Positions 33,671-42,674 of a stretch of 64,000 bases of DNA are shown here, piece after piece; within the stretch, counting starts at the first letter, position 1, and each line of letters opens with the position of its first letter. The notes below the pieces were generated by a model that saw nothing but the letters and a program-made list of their open reading frames with translations, did not search any database and had not been told where the DNA came from. Where the stretch lies: positions 3,407,293 to 3,471,292 of the forward strand of contig NC_012691.1 in the NCBI RefSeq assembly GCF_000023065.1. The letters are read 5' to 3'. Made by a program: the position numbers and the translations under genes. Source of the DNA: Tolumonas auensis DSM 9187 (GTDB lineage: Bacteria; Pseudomonadota; Gammaproteobacteria; Enterobacterales; Aeromonadaceae).

Positions 33671-35566
33671 TCAGGCCGATTTACGCAGCAGGCCGCGTTT
33701 TTTCAGATGAACTAACAAAATGGAAATTGCCGCCGGGGTGACACCGGAGATACGGGACGCCTGACCAATGGTCTGCGGTTTGGTATCGTTCAGTTTGATA
33801 CACACCTCTTTCGACAATCCCGGTACTTCGCTGTAATCCAGATCCAGTGGCAACAGCGTCTCTTCATGGCGTAGCTGTTTGTCGATCTCATCCTGCTGGC
33901 GATCGATGTAACCGGCATATTTGACCTGAATTTCAATCTGTTCCGATGCTTGCGGATGTTCGATCCCCGGACCAACGCCTTCGATCGCCATCAGATCCTG
34001 ATAATTGACTTCCGGACGGCGCAGCAGATCCTCCAGACTGGCCGGACGGCTCAGCGGTGTTTTCAGGATCTTGTTCAAACCTTCGGTGGCCGGATGTTGC
34101 GGCTGGATCCAGGTGTCCTGCAGACGCTGCTGTTCCTGTGCCATCATCTCCAGTTTGTGGTTGAAGAACGCCCAGCGTTCGTCATTGACCAGACCCAGCT
34201 CACGGCCAACCGGTGTCAGACGCAAATCAGCATTGTCTTCACGCAGCAGCAGACGGTATTCCGCCCGGCTGGTAAACATGCGGTACGGTTCTTTGGTACC
34301 CAGTGTGGAGAGATCGTCCATCAGCACCCCGATATAGGCCTGATCCCGACGCGGTGCCCACGGATCCTTATCCTGAGCCCGCAGTGCCGCGTTGATCCCG
34401 GCCAACATGCCTTGTGCAGCCGCTTCTTCGTAACCGGTGGTGCCGTTGATCTGGCCGGCAAAAAACAGGTTTTGCAGGCATTTGTTTTCCATGTTCGGTT
34501 TCAGATCCCGCGGATCGAAGAAATCATATTCGATCGCATAACCGGGGCGGGCAATATGCGCATTGGCAAAGCCTTTCATCGAACGCACGATCTGTACCTG
34601 CACATCAAACGGCAGGCTGGTGGAGATGCCGTTCGGATAGAGTTCATGCGTGGTCAAACCTTCCGGTTCGATAAAGATCTGATGCGCGTCCTTGTCGGCA
34701 AAACGCATGATCTTGTCTTCGATCGACGGGCAGTAACGCGGGCCGATCCCTTCGATCACCCCGGCATACATCGGACTGCGATCCAGATTGGCGCGGATCA
34801 CATCATGTGTCTGCACATTGGTATGGGTGATGAAACAGGGTACCTGGCGCGGATGCTGTTCCGGTTTACCCAGATAGGAGAATACCGGCACCGGATCGTC
34901 ACCCAGTTGCATCTGCAACTGTGAAAAATCCACCGAACGCGCATCAATGCGGGGCGGGGTACCGGTTTTTAACCGGCCAACACGCAGTGGCATTTCACGC
35001 ATGCGCTCTGCCAGCGTTACCGAGGCCGGATCACCGGAGCGACCACCGCGGTAATGTTCCATACCGATGTGGATCAGGCCGTTTAAGAAGGTGCCCGCGG
35101 TCAGTACCACGGTTTTGGACAGAATACGGATCCCCGCCTGTGTCACGACACCACAGACACGATCGCCTTCCAGGATCAGATCATCGCAGGCTTGCTGAAA
35201 CAGCTGCAGATTCGGGTAGTTTTCCAGGGTATGGCGGATGGTTTGTTTGTACAGCAGGCGATCCGCTTGTGCCCGGGTTGCCCGTACGGCCGGGCCTTTG
35301 GATGAATTCAGAATGCGGAACTGGATCCCGGCGTGATCAATGGCTTGTGCCATGATGCCGCCCATGGCATCCACTTCTTTGACCAGATGGCCCTTACCGA
35401 TCCCTCCGATGGCCGGATTACAAGACATATGTCCTAATGTCTCAATGTTGTGAGTCAGCAACAGGGTTTTCATGCCCATACGTGCTGCTGCGGTTGCGGC
35501 TTCTGTGCCAGCGTGACCTCCGCCAACCACAATCACATCGAATTGATCATGATACTGCATATGCAA
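33671..35566 (-). CDS. mnmG: tRNA uridine-5-carboxymethylaminomethyl modification enzyme MnmG (GidA)
   Basis: 631-residue FAD protein that with MnmE installs cmnm5 at wobble U34 of several tRNAs. The FAD-binding motif [12 protein letters not shown] lies near the N-terminus (about residues 14-25). [11 protein letters not shown] and the C-terminal [15 protein letters not shown] are diagnostic. A second ATG two codons in (35560) is equally possible. Its partner gene mnmE is also in this window, on the other side of the catabolic locus. mnmG is the first gene of the operon leaving oriC leftward. Confidence 0.97.
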   Translation of the reverse strand: MHMQYHDQFDVIVVGGGHAGTEAATAAARMGMKTLLLTHNIETLGHMSCNPAIGGIGKGHLVKEVDAMGGIMAQAIDHAGIQFRILNSSKGPAVRATRAQADRLLYKQTIRHTLENYPNLQLFQQACDDLILEGDRVCGVVTQAGIRILSKTVVLTAGTFLNGLIHIGMEHYRGGRSGDPASVTLAERMREMPLRVGRLKTGTPPRIDARSVDFSQLQMQLGDDPVPVFSYLGKPEQHPRQVPCFITHTNVQTHDVIRANLDRSPMYAGVIEGIGPRYCPSIEDKIMRFADKDAHQIFIEPEGLTTHELYPNGISTSLPFDVQVQIVRSMKGFANAHIARPGYAIEYDFFDPRDLKPNMENKCLQNLFFAGQINGTTGYEEAAAQGMLAGINAALRAQDKDPWAPRRDQAYIGVLMDDLSTLGTKEPYRMFTSRAEYRLLLREDNADLRLTPVGRELGLVNDERWAFFNHKLEMMAQEQQRLQDTWIQPQHPATEGLNKILKTPLSRPASLEDLLRRPEVNYQDLMAIEGVGPGIEHPQASEQIEIQVKYAGYIDRQQDEIDKQLRHEETLLPLDLDYSEVPGLSKEVCIKLNDTKPQTIGQASRISGVTPAAISILLVHLKKRGLLRKSA

Positions 35567-35678
35567 ACTCCAATTTCTGCCATCAAGGATCGTTGTTCAG
35601 TGGGGCGCATATTCTAGCGGGTTTACCGGATCAATAAAATCAAAGAACGATCTTAGGGGAGAATGCGTTTGCTAATTA

Positions 35679-35727
35679 GATCTAGGATCTTTTAATGATC
35701 TTCTTATTGATCTTTATTATATAGATC
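35679..35727. other. oriC DNA unwinding element (AT-rich GATC repeats)
   Basis: Tandem AT-rich repeats each beginning GATCT: at 35686 (GATCTTTTAAT), 35697 (GATCTTCTTATT) and 35709 (GATCTTTATTATATA), bracketed by further GATC at 35679 and 35724. They match the L/M/R 13-mer consensus pattern of enteric oriC, with a period of 11-12 bp. Confidence 0.88.
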
Positions 35728-35842
35728 GAGGGTATCTGTGAATAACTTAAAAATGATCAGATTGATCAAGGTGTTGGGGTGGATCCAATCCTGTGGTTTT
35801 TCCGGGATCCAGAGCGGTTGAACATGAGCATAACCAGGCATG

Positions 35843-35851
35843 TTATACACA
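35843..35851 (+). promoter_or_regulatory. DnaA box, R2-like
   Basis: TTATACACA, the exact sequence of E. coli oriC box R2. Confidence 0.85.
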
Positions 35852-35992
35852 GACCTATCTGAGGTATCTAGTTGTTAATAGGATAAAAAGAGCTTATTCA
35901 GAGGGTTTAAGGGTGGTTATGCACAAAACTTTTTTTCATGATCCTAATCTGTGGGTATCTGGTTTTTTATGATGATCGAGTTGTCAGTGAAC

Positions 35993-36001
35993 TGTGGATA
36001 A
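35993..36001 (-). promoter_or_regulatory. DnaA box, perfect consensus
   Basis: TGTGGATAA (reverse complement TTATCCACA), the high-affinity consensus, at the mioC side of oriC. Confidence 0.88.
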
Positions 36002-36111
36002 ATCTGTGCAAGGCTTTCTGCGGCACGATCGTTTACGGAAGTGGATAAGATCATAAGCGGAAAAAGGGATCTGGTCACGTGATGGTGGTGATCCCCTGAA
36101 GCGGAGGATGA

Positions 36112-36567
36112 TCAGTTCAGCAGCATGTTCCATTCGGAGAACCAGATGTCGGCGGCATCTTCCGGAATGTCATGTTGGGTGACATCAATTTCCAGTCGTT
36201 CGCCGACTTTCTGAGCACCGGTCTGTTCCATTAACTGATCCAGCAGACGGCCACCTGCACAGAATGTATCGTAATTACTGTCGCCCAGCGCGACGACGGC
36301 GTAGCGGAGATCCGCCAGTTGAGGCTGCCGTTGTGCCAGATCCTGCGTAAACGGTTGCAGGTTATCAGGAACTTGTCCGGCACCGTGCGTGGAGGTCACA
36401 ATCAGCCAGAGGGTATCCGACCCTTTGCTGGCCAGCAGGTTATTCAGATCAGGCTGATAATGCAGCTCTGTGCTGTGCTGCTGTGCCTGCAGCTGTTCAG
36501 CCAGGTGTTCCGCCACATATTCAGCGGCACCGAGGGTGGAACCAATAATGATATCGATATGCGCCAT
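36112..36567 (-). CDS. mioC: Flavodoxin-like protein MioC
   Basis: 151-residue FMN-binding flavodoxin-like protein. The phosphate-binding loop is GSTLGAAEYVAEHLAE (residues 9-24), and STHGAGQVPDNL and ALGDSNYDTFCAGG are typical of the FMN-binding loops. In E. coli MioC acts in biotin synthase electron transfer, and transcription from mioC runs into oriC. The same arrangement exists here, so mioC transcription could influence initiation. Its ribosome binding site AAGGAGC touches the T-tract of the efp terminator. Confidence 0.95.
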   Translation of the reverse strand: MAHIDIIIGSTLGAAEYVAEHLAEQLQAQQHSTELHYQPDLNNLLASKGSDTLWLIVTSTHGAGQVPDNLQPFTQDLAQRQPQLADLRYAVVALGDSNYDTFCAGGRLLDQLMEQTGAQKVGERLEIDVTQHDIPEDAADIWFSEWNMLLN

Positions 36568-36576
36568 ATTTGCTCC

Positions 36577-36606
36577 TTAAAAAAAAGGAGCCCTGAGGCT
36601 CCTTTA
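36577..36606 (-). terminator. Intrinsic terminator of efp, abutting the mioC ribosome binding site
   Basis: On the minus strand AAAGGAGCC / TCAG / GGCTCCTTTTTTTT follows efp; the T-run merges into AAGGAGC, the mioC ribosome binding site. Only about 20 bp separate termination of efp from mioC translation signals, so a mioC promoter must lie within or upstream of the terminator, or mioC depends on readthrough. Confidence 0.88.
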
Positions 36607-36629
36607 GATACGCATTTGTGCAGATAAGA

Positions 36630-37193
36630 CTACACGCGGCGTTTGAATTCACCGGTACGGGTGTCGATTTCGATCTTGTCGCCGATTTTAACGAAATCTG
36701 CAACAGAGATAGTCGCATCAGTACCTTTCAGCTTAGCTGGTTTCATTACTTTACCGGAAGTATCGCCACGTACTGATGGTTCAGTGTATTCCACTTCACG
36801 TACGATAGTGATTGGCAGTTCCATGGAGATCGCTTTGCCATCGTAGAAGGTAACTTCACAGATGTCTTCCATACCGTCGATCAGGTAGTTCAGTACGTCG
36901 CCCAGGTTTTCTTTTTCAATGTCGTACTGGTTGTATTCAGTATCCATGAACACATACATTGGATCAGCGAAGTAAGAATAAGTACATTCTTTACGTTCCA
37001 GCTGTACGGTGTCCAGTTTATCATCTGCTTTGAACACAGTTTCAGCACCTGCGCCAGACAGCAGGTTTTTCATTTTCATTTTAACGACGGCAGAGTTACG
37101 GCCGGATTTGTTGAATTCGGTTTTCAGTACGACCATAGGGTCTTTACCGATCATGATTACGTTACCGACACGGATTTCCTGAGCGATTTTCAT
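36630..37193 (-). CDS. efp: Elongation factor P (Arg32 type)
   Basis: 187-residue EF-P, which rescues ribosomes stalled at polyproline. The loop tip that reaches the peptidyl-transferase centre reads NKSGRNS, with arginine at position 32 instead of the lysine of E. coli EF-P. This is the form rhamnosylated by EarP, encoded immediately upstream (35 bp away). This explains the pair as a functional module; dTDP-rhamnose genes are not in the window. The three beta-barrel domains are complete. Confidence 0.96.
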   Translation of the reverse strand: MKIAQEIRVGNVIMIGKDPMVVLKTEFNKSGRNSAVVKMKMKNLLSGAGAETVFKADDKLDTVQLERKECTYSYFADPMYVFMDTEYNQYDIEKENLGDVLNYLIDGMEDICEVTFYDGKAISMELPITIVREVEYTEPSVRGDTSGKVMKPAKLKGTDATISVADFVKIGDKIEIDTRTGEFKRRV

Positions 37194-37227
37194 GTGTTCA
37201 ATTCCTGAATTGAGCTTAGCTATATAT

Positions 37228-38406
37228 TTACGCGCAACATTCTAGCTGTTTTTCCACAAATTGCACGAGTTGACTGGCTAAATTTCCACCAGCAAATGCA
37301 GTCTGCGGCCAGTGCCGGGCCTGTTTTTGCCATTCTGGCCAGAATATTTGCAGCTCTGACCAGGTCTGCTTAAGTTCTGGTGATTGTTCCTGATTAAAGT
37401 GGATGAACAACCGTTGTACCGCGGCAGCCAGTCCGGCGTGCATATTTTGTGTATAGCGCTGAAGAAATGCCTGCAGCTTTTCCAGATGTGCGTCTGCTTC
37501 CTGAGGGTAGATATGCCAGAGGAACGGACGGGCGGCCCATTGTGCCCGCAGGAAGGAATCTTCGCCGCGTACAATGTTAAAATCACAGCTCCACAGCAGT
37601 CGGTCATACCCGGCCTGATCGGTCATCGGTAATACTTCCAGCGTCAGTGCGCCTTGCTGCCAGCGTCCTCCGGCCTGACAGACATCGGCCGGCAGCAGTG
37701 TGCGCAAACTGTTCAGGCTGCGGCCAGCCGGGATCAGACAACGTACCGGCGTCGGGCTCTGTTGCCAGCAGTCAAGCAGGGCGGGCAGAGTGCTGTTTTC
37801 ATAGCTGAACAGGCTGACAAACAGTTCATTTTCCTGCGGTGGCAGCAGATCCCGCTCACAGCAGAATTGCTGCCGGAGATTGTTTTGCTGCTGCCAGCGA
37901 TCCCGCTCGGCAAACAGGTTGTTTTCGCACAGTAAACCGCCACTTCGGGCACTGAAACCGGGGAAGAAAAAATATTTGGTCAGATGATGCTGCCGGGAAG
38001 GCAGGCCATGGCAGTCATCGATCCAGCTTTCTGCGGTCAGGTATTCCAGATTCAGCCAGACCGGCGGTTTTTCCATCTGTTGCATCGTTTGCTGCACGCT
38101 ACGTGGTAATTCGCAGGCAAAGGCTTCGATTACCACTTTTCCCAGTTGCCAGTTGGCCGGAAAAGGATCATTCCAGTGACCGATCAGCACATTATCAATT
38201 TGTTGTTCAGACAAGGCGGGATCGAGAGCCGGGCACAAGCGCTGAAAACTGTGCAGATCGTCCACCCAGAGGCGGACCGGTTGCTGATACTCGTTCGCTA
38301 ACTGACGAGCCAGACGCCAGGTCACACCGATGTCACCGTAGTTATCGACCACGGTACAGAAAATATCCCAGTAAGAAGCGGCAGTCTGAGGCATAAGGTT
38401 TATCAT
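37228..38406 (-). CDS. earP: EF-P arginine rhamnosyltransferase EarP
   Basis: 392-residue GT-B glycosyltransferase of the former DUF2331 family. It transfers rhamnose from dTDP-beta-L-rhamnose to Arg32 of EF-P. The signature [19 protein letters not shown] near the N-terminus includes the catalytic-region aspartates. The C-terminal nucleotide-sugar region ([15 protein letters not shown]) with its conserved Arg/Glu/Asp is present. The start could also be four codons later (38394). Directly upstream of the matching Arg32-type efp, so the two are probably co-transcribed. Confidence 0.94.
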   Translation of the reverse strand: MINLMPQTAASYWDIFCTVVDNYGDIGVTWRLARQLANEYQQPVRLWVDDLHSFQRLCPALDPALSEQQIDNVLIGHWNDPFPANWQLGKVVIEAFACELPRSVQQTMQQMEKPPVWLNLEYLTAESWIDDCHGLPSRQHHLTKYFFFPGFSARSGGLLCENNLFAERDRWQQQNNLRQQFCCERDLLPPQENELFVSLFSYENSTLPALLDCWQQSPTPVRCLIPAGRSLNSLRTLLPADVCQAGGRWQQGALTLEVLPMTDQAGYDRLLWSCDFNIVRGEDSFLRAQWAARPFLWHIYPQEADAHLEKLQAFLQRYTQNMHAGLAAAVQRLFIHFNQEQSPELKQTWSELQIFWPEWQKQARHWPQTAFAGGNLASQLVQFVEKQLECCA

Positions 38407-38489
38407 CCGGCAAGATAGTGGCGGGATCGTAGCAGAAAATCAGGCAGAATAGCCGGACGGACGCATTTCGCATTAATGAAGAGAGAAAT

Positions 38490-39371
38490 ATGCACGCTAA
38501 TCTGATGTTGCTGGTCACTGCGGCCATTTGGGGTTTTGCTTTTGTTGCCCAGCGGGTGGCGATGGATCACATGGGACCTTTTTCCTTTAACGGGGTGCGT
38601 TTTCTGCTGGGTGCGGCGTCATTGTTACCGCTGATCTGGTTTTTTTCGCGCAAAAAAGCGGTTGCCACGACGACTGCGGCGAAAACATCCGTCTGGTTAG
38701 CCGGTGGGGTGGCCGGAACGATTCTGTTTATTGCCGCGGCATTGCAACAGGTCGGGTTGCTTTATACCACGGCGGCCAAAGCCGGTTTCATTACCGGTTT
38801 GTATATGATTCTGGTGCCGTTTCTGGGTTTGTTTTTACGGCATGTGACCGGGCTGAATGCCTGGCTGGGGGCGGGGATCGCATTGATTGGTCTGTATCTG
38901 CTCAGCATCAATGCCGATTTCACCATGTCGAAGGGTGATTTTCTGATGTTTATCGGCGCGATATTCTGGGCCTGTCATATTCTGTGGATCGATTTTATCG
39001 GTCGCCGGGTTAATGCCCTGCAACTCTCGGCCGTACAGTTTTTATCCTGTGGCGTCTTAAGTATGCTGGTTGCATTCCGGCTGGAAACACCGTCATTATC
39101 ATCTGTTTTTCTGGCCTGGGAGTCGGTGTTGTTTGCCAGTTTTATCAGTGTCGGTGTTGCTTACACGCTGCAGGTCATCGCGCAGAAAAAAGCCAAACCG
39201 ACCCACGCTGCTATCATCATGAGTATGGAGGCGGTGTTTGCGGCGATGGGTGGTGTCATGTTTTTGAATGAATCCTTGCCCATGCGCGGCTGGATTGGTT
39301 GTGCATTGATGATGACGGGCATGCTGTTATCGCAGATCCCGTTACCCAGACTGAACAGAGTCACAAACTGA
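38490..39371 (+). CDS. DMT-superfamily transporter (EamA)
   Basis: 293-residue inner-membrane protein with ten predicted helices in two EamA repeats (start AAIWGFAFVAQRVAMDHMGP). Such proteins export metabolites or amino acids; the substrate cannot be told. GAGAGAAAT precedes the ATG. It is divergent from earP and 28 bp upstream of the next transporter gene, with which it probably forms an operon. Confidence 0.85.
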   Translation: MHANLMLLVTAAIWGFAFVAQRVAMDHMGPFSFNGVRFLLGAASLLPLIWFFSRKKAVATTTAAKTSVWLAGGVAGTILFIAAALQQVGLLYTTAAKAGFITGLYMILVPFLGLFLRHVTGLNAWLGAGIALIGLYLLSINADFTMSKGDFLMFIGAIFWACHILWIDFIGRRVNALQLSAVQFLSCGVLSMLVAFRLETPSLSSVFLAWESVLFASFISVGVAYTLQVIAQKKAKPTHAAIIMSMEAVFAAMGGVMFLNESLPMRGWIGCALMMTGMLLSQIPLPRLNRVTN

Positions 39372-39399
39372 CAGGCATAAAATAAAAGGAGCCGGAACC

Positions 39400-40470
39400 A
39401 TGTCTTCCCGTCTGAATGAATATACCCAGACATTAATTGCGTTATTGCTGCTGGTTTCGATTGTCGGGGCGGCGTTTATTGTCATTGCACCGTTTCTGGT
39501 GGCGACCCTGTGGGCCATCATTCTGGTGTCGGCGACCTGGGATCAGTTTGCCTGGTTGTCTGCCCGTTTCGGGGGGCGGGATGGGGTCGCTGCCATGCTG
39601 GTGGTGACTATCCTGATGCTGTTTATCATGGTGCCGCTGGTGTTTGCTTCTGTTGAATTTGCACAGCAGTTGACAGTGCTGGCGCGGGATCTGCAGCACC
39701 AGATAGAGTCCGGTGTCTGGCCGGCACTACCGCAATGGCTGCTGGATGTGCCGTATGCGGGTGAGTGGTTACAAGCCGAATGGCTGGGATTACAGCAACT
39801 GGATATGCAGGTGCTGAACCAGCTGAAAGGACTGGTGACGCCGCTGGCAAAAATCATGCTGAGTATGGCCGGTTCTTTTGGTGCCGGGATGCTGATGTTG
39901 CTGATTAGTCTGCTGATTGCCGGGGTGTTGTATGCCCATGGCGAAACCATTCATCGCTGGGTGCTGGCCTTTAGCCACAAAGTCGCTCCGAAAGAAGGGA
40001 TCCGCCTGTTACATGTCGCCCACACGACGATTCGTGGTGTGGTTAACGGCTTCATTGGTGCTGCGATTGCGCAGGGCGCCTTTGCCTGGTTTGGTTATGC
40101 ACTGGCCGGGATCCCGCATGCGTTGAGTCTGGGATTGGCCACCAGCCTGATTTCGGTGATCCCCGGCGGGCCGATGCTGCTGTCGATCCCGGCGATAGGC
40201 TGGCTGTATCAGCAGGGCTCGGTAGGCTGGGCTATTTTTGTTGCGGTCTGGATCCTGTTTGCCGTGGGTTCGATTGATAATGTGGTGAAGTCACTGGTCA
40301 TTGGCCGCAGCAGCCCGTTACCAATTGTGCTGATCCTGTTCGGTGTGGCCGGTGGCGCCATTAGTTTTGGCTTACTGGGGGTATTTTTAGGGCCGATTTT
40401 GCTGGCTCTGGTTTATGCCTTGCTGAAAAACTGGGTGAATGCGGACGAAGCGGCGGATCAAACACGGTAG
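39400..40470 (+). CDS. AI-2E (YdiK/PerM-like) family membrane transporter
   Basis: 356-residue membrane protein of the AI-2 exporter superfamily: N-terminal two to three helices, a loop of ~100 residues, then a C-terminal helical bundle with the signature SVIPGGPMLLSIPA and GVFLGPILLALVYALL. Closest in character to E. coli YdiK. The transported substrate is unknown. AAAGGAGCCGG upstream is a strong ribosome binding site. It ends four bases from the convergent LysR gene. Confidence 0.85.
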   Translation: MSSRLNEYTQTLIALLLLVSIVGAAFIVIAPFLVATLWAIILVSATWDQFAWLSARFGGRDGVAAMLVVTILMLFIMVPLVFASVEFAQQLTVLARDLQHQIESGVWPALPQWLLDVPYAGEWLQAEWLGLQQLDMQVLNQLKGLVTPLAKIMLSMAGSFGAGMLMLLISLLIAGVLYAHGETIHRWVLAFSHKVAPKEGIRLLHVAHTTIRGVVNGFIGAAIAQGAFAWFGYALAGIPHALSLGLATSLISVIPGGPMLLSIPAIGWLYQQGSVGWAIFVAVWILFAVGSIDNVVKSLVIGRSSPLPIVLILFGVAGGAISFGLLGVFLGPILLALVYALLKNWVNADEAADQTR

Positions 40471-40473
40471 CGA

Positions 40474-41385
40474 TTATTTTACCGGGGTATGCCAGTCGGT
40501 GCCGGCCAGTTTTTCCGCCAGATAATCGATTAATGTTTTCACTTTCAGAGACAGGTTTTTACGCGAAGGATAGACTGCATGGATACCAAACGTTGGCCCG
40601 AACCAGCCGGGCAGGATGGTCTGCAGTTTACCTTCCTGCAGCTCGGGGCTGATTTCGAAGATGGGTTGCAGCGCGATGCCCTGACCCGCTAACACAACGG
40701 CCCGGATGGTATCGCCGTTATTGGTGTGCATTCGCGGTTTCAGACTGATGGCCCGCTCTTCACCGCTGGCCGACTGGAAATGCCAGACATCGCCGCTGGG
40801 CAGGTATGAAAAGGAGATCACCTGATGCTGAGTCAGTGCTTCCGGGGTGGCTGGTAAACCATGTTTTTCCACATAGGCCGGCGCCGCACATAACACGGCG
40901 TGGCTATCGGCGAGGCGGCGCGAAACCAGGGTTGAATCGGCCAGATTGCCGATGCGGATTGCCAGATCAAAGCCTTCGTCCAACAAATCAATCCGCCGGT
41001 CGGTTAGTTCTATATCCAGCGTCACCGCCGGATTGCGTTCCATAAATTCAGCCCATAACGGCGCCAGATAGCGGGTACCGAAGGAAAGCGGAGCATTGAC
41101 GCGGATATTACCAATCAGACGGCTGTTATTTGCGCCGGCGGCACTGTCGGCATCATCCAGATCGGCCAGAATTTGTTTGGTGCGCTGATAATAGTCCCGT
41201 CCTGCTTCAGTCAGGGCGATGCGGCGGGTGGAACGCTGTAACAGGCGGACACCCAGATAAGTTTCCAGTTCCTGAATATAGCGTGAAACGGCGGCTTTTG
41301 AGCTGTGCAGACGCTGAGCGGCGGCAACAAAACTGCCGCTTTCCACTACGGCGATCAGGGCGGTCAGATTACGCAGGCGATCCAT
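40474..41385 (-). CDS. LysR-family transcriptional regulator
   Basis: 303-residue LysR regulator: N-terminal winged HTH (residues 1-60, VAAAQRLHSSKAAVSRYIQELE) and a periplasmic-binding-protein-like effector domain (about 90-295). It resembles the large CrgA/DsdC-like group that often controls quinone, drug or aromatic responses; the effector is unknown. Divergent from the CusF-like gene at 41556, which is one possible target. Confidence 0.88.
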   Translation of the reverse strand: MDRLRNLTALIAVVESGSFVAAAQRLHSSKAAVSRYIQELETYLGVRLLQRSTRRIALTEAGRDYYQRTKQILADLDDADSAAGANNSRLIGNIRVNAPLSFGTRYLAPLWAEFMERNPAVTLDIELTDRRIDLLDEGFDLAIRIGNLADSTLVSRRLADSHAVLCAAPAYVEKHGLPATPEALTQHQVISFSYLPSGDVWHFQSASGEERAISLKPRMHTNNGDTIRAVVLAGQGIALQPIFEISPELQEGKLQTILPGWFGPTFGIHAVYPSRKNLSLKVKTLIDYLAEKLAGTDWHTPVK

Positions 41386-41503
41386 TGATTGTTCCGATTT
41401 CTGAAACAGTTAATCTTCATAAAAGCTATTTATCTACGCCTGGTAAATCAATAGAGTGAATACATACCAACGGAAGATGGTCACATGATAAAGAAAATCA
41501 TGT

Positions 41504-41519
41504 AGTGATGGATATCACA
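41504..41519. promoter_or_regulatory. Candidate CRP site upstream of the CusF-like gene
   Basis: AGTGA-N6-TCACA differs from the CRP consensus TGTGA-N6-TCACA at one position. It lies about 37 bp before the start codon. The same bases form an inverted repeat GTGAT-N4-ATCAC, so a LysR-type protein could also bind. Assignment is by motif only. Confidence 0.4.
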
Positions 41520-41555
41520 ATGAATAACCAATATTGATTTTCTGGAGTTCCTAAA

Positions 41556-41867
41556 ATGAAACATTCATTATCCCGTATTGCTGCCGTTGCGCTGTTCTCT
41601 CTGTTTGCTGTTTCTGCAGCACAAGCAGGAGTTGAAACTTACCGGGTACACGGTACTGTGCAACAAGTGGATGCTGCTAATGGCAAAGTTACCCTGGCTC
41701 AGGATGCGGTGACTGAACTGGGCTGGCCAGTCCGCACCATGACTTACAAGGTGGATGGTGACAATACCCTGACTGGCATTTCTGCCGGCCAGACCGTGGA
41801 TGCGACTTTCACCACCACTTCGCCTTATCAGGCCTCAATTCAGTTCATCACTCCGACTGCTCATTAA
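41556..41867 (+). CDS. CusF-like periplasmic protein with altered metal site
   Basis: 103-residue exported protein: signal peptide to about residue 24 (AAQA|GVE), then an OB-fold-like domain matching CusF in the core pattern V-D-x-x-x-x-K-V-T-L. In CusF, Cu(I)/Ag(I) is held by a histidine, two methionines and a tryptophan. Aligned by eye, this protein has Q in place of the histidine, R in place of the first methionine, and keeps only W and the last methionine (GWPVRTM). Copper binding as in CusF is therefore unlikely. No cus genes are nearby. Confidence 0.7.
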   Translation: MKHSLSRIAAVALFSLFAVSAAQAGVETYRVHGTVQQVDAANGKVTLAQDAVTELGWPVRTMTYKVDGDNTLTGISAGQTVDATFTTTSPYQASIQFITPTAH

Positions 41868-41875
41868 TCCGGGTG

Positions 41876-41905
41876 CCAGCGGCGGGTCTTGTTGCCGGCC
41901 GCTGG
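41876..41905. terminator. Hairpin between the CusF-like and DUF3820 genes
   Basis: Perfect 8-bp arms CCAGCGGC / GCCGCTGG with a 14-base loop, just after the stop codon. No T-tract follows, so it may be a factor-dependent end or an mRNA stabiliser. Confidence 0.45.
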
Positions 41906-41950
41906 GATGATGTTATGCTTTCACTCTGACATCATTGCCGGATCTGCCAA

Positions 41951-42169
41951 ATGTTCACACAACAACACCTGCTTCAGCTGGCAAGAACAGCGATGCCTTT
42001 TGGTAAATATCAGGGGCGGATGCTGATCGATCTGCCGGAGGAATATCTGCTCTGGTTTGCCAAAAAAGGATTCCCGCAAGGCCCGCTCGGTGAGCTGATG
42101 GCATTGTGTCTGGAACTGAAAATTGAAGGGCTGGATAGCCTGATCAAGCCGCTGAAAAATCCGCGGTAA
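41951..42169 (+). CDS. DUF3820-family small protein
   Basis: 72-residue protein of the DUF3820 family, with the typical core MPFGKYQGRMLIDLPEEYLLWFAKKGFP followed by a C-terminal helix. The family is sometimes called putative quorum-sensing-regulated virulence factor, but no biochemical function is established. It stands alone between a CusF-like gene and an ArsR gene. Confidence 0.8.
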   Translation: MFTQQHLLQLARTAMPFGKYQGRMLIDLPEEYLLWFAKKGFPQGPLGELMALCLELKIEGLDSLIKPLKNPR

Positions 42170-42297
42170 TCTTTCTTATAACGCTGACATCATGTTAGTG
42201 AATCCGGTAATCCCTGATAAGATCCCCGTTATCAGTGTCTGAACTGTTCTTTGTTCATTACCAGCAGAAAACAGCCCGGACATCTATTTTATATTTG

Positions 42298-42319
42298 TAT
42301 ATCGAAATATTTCGATATA
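42298..42319. promoter_or_regulatory. Perfect 22-bp palindrome, probable ArsR operator
   Basis: TATATCGAAATATTTCGATATA is shown only by its half: TATATCGAAAT followed by its exact complement. It lies 31 bp upstream of the arsR-like ATG, the place for autoregulation by the dimeric repressor. Confidence 0.75.
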
Positions 42320-42349
42320 CAGTAATGATAATCTGTTCAGGTAAATGTT

Positions 42350-42655
42350 ATGAACAATCAGGAAGTCGATACCATCATCAAGGCACTGGCTAATCCGGCC
42401 CGGCGGGATATTTTATCCTGGCTGAAAAATCCGGAAGTGGAATTTCCGGAGCAGACAAGTTCGTATGCTGATGGTGTCTGTGTTGGACAGATCTATCTCC
42501 GGGCTGGTTTATCGCAATCGACTGTTTCTGCGCATCTGGCCACGTTACAACGTGCCGGATTACTGACCTCGAAACGACTGGGGCAGTGGGTGTATTACCA
42601 GCGCAATGAAGCGGTGATTGATGAATTTACAGCCCATATCAAACAGGCTTTGTAA
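42350..42655 (+). CDS. ArsR-family repressor
   Basis: 101-residue winged-helix repressor of the ArsR/SmtB fold; the recognition helix lies around LSQSTVSAHLATLQRAG (residues 53-69). It lacks the metal-binding CxC of ArsR and has a single cysteine, C44, which could sense electrophiles or oxidants. A perfect palindrome lies upstream, and an old-yellow-enzyme gene follows 19 bp downstream, so it most likely represses that enzyme together with itself. Confidence 0.88.
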   Translation: MNNQEVDTIIKALANPARRDILSWLKNPEVEFPEQTSSYADGVCVGQIYLRAGLSQSTVSAHLATLQRAGLLTSKRLGQWVYYQRNEAVIDEFTAHIKQAL

Positions 42656-42674
42656 TTTTATTCAGGAGTCTTAC

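Larger units (their letters stand above)
35640..36060. other. oriC: Chromosomal replication origin oriC
   Basis: The only gap above 300 bp in the window (35567-36111), lying between mnmG and mioC exactly as in E. coli. It has an AT-rich unwinding region (35679-35727) next to mnmG and a series of DnaA boxes. The boxes are TGTGAATAA (35737-35745), TTATACACA (35843-35851, identical to E. coli R2), TTATGCACA (35917-35925), the consensus TGTGGATAA (35993-36001) and AGTGGATAA (36040-36048). GATC sites are dense throughout, consistent with Dam/SeqA control. Box order differs from E. coli: the consensus box is at the mioC end. Boundaries are approximate. Confidence 0.92.

Noticed and set aside
33950..34924. 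Long open frame (324 codons) antisense to mnmG
   Set aside because: It lies fully inside mnmG on the other strand, has no recognisable motif or ribosome binding site, and its composition is that of a reverse-strand shadow. Similar long antisense frames over cobQ (9581-10447), dapF (12530-13357) and cyaA (17674-18510) were dropped for the same reason.
36068..36085. CACGTG-centred sequence near mioC considered as a parS site
   Set aside because: Only the central TCACGTGA part agrees with the parS consensus; the outer arms do not match, so ParB binding is not supported.
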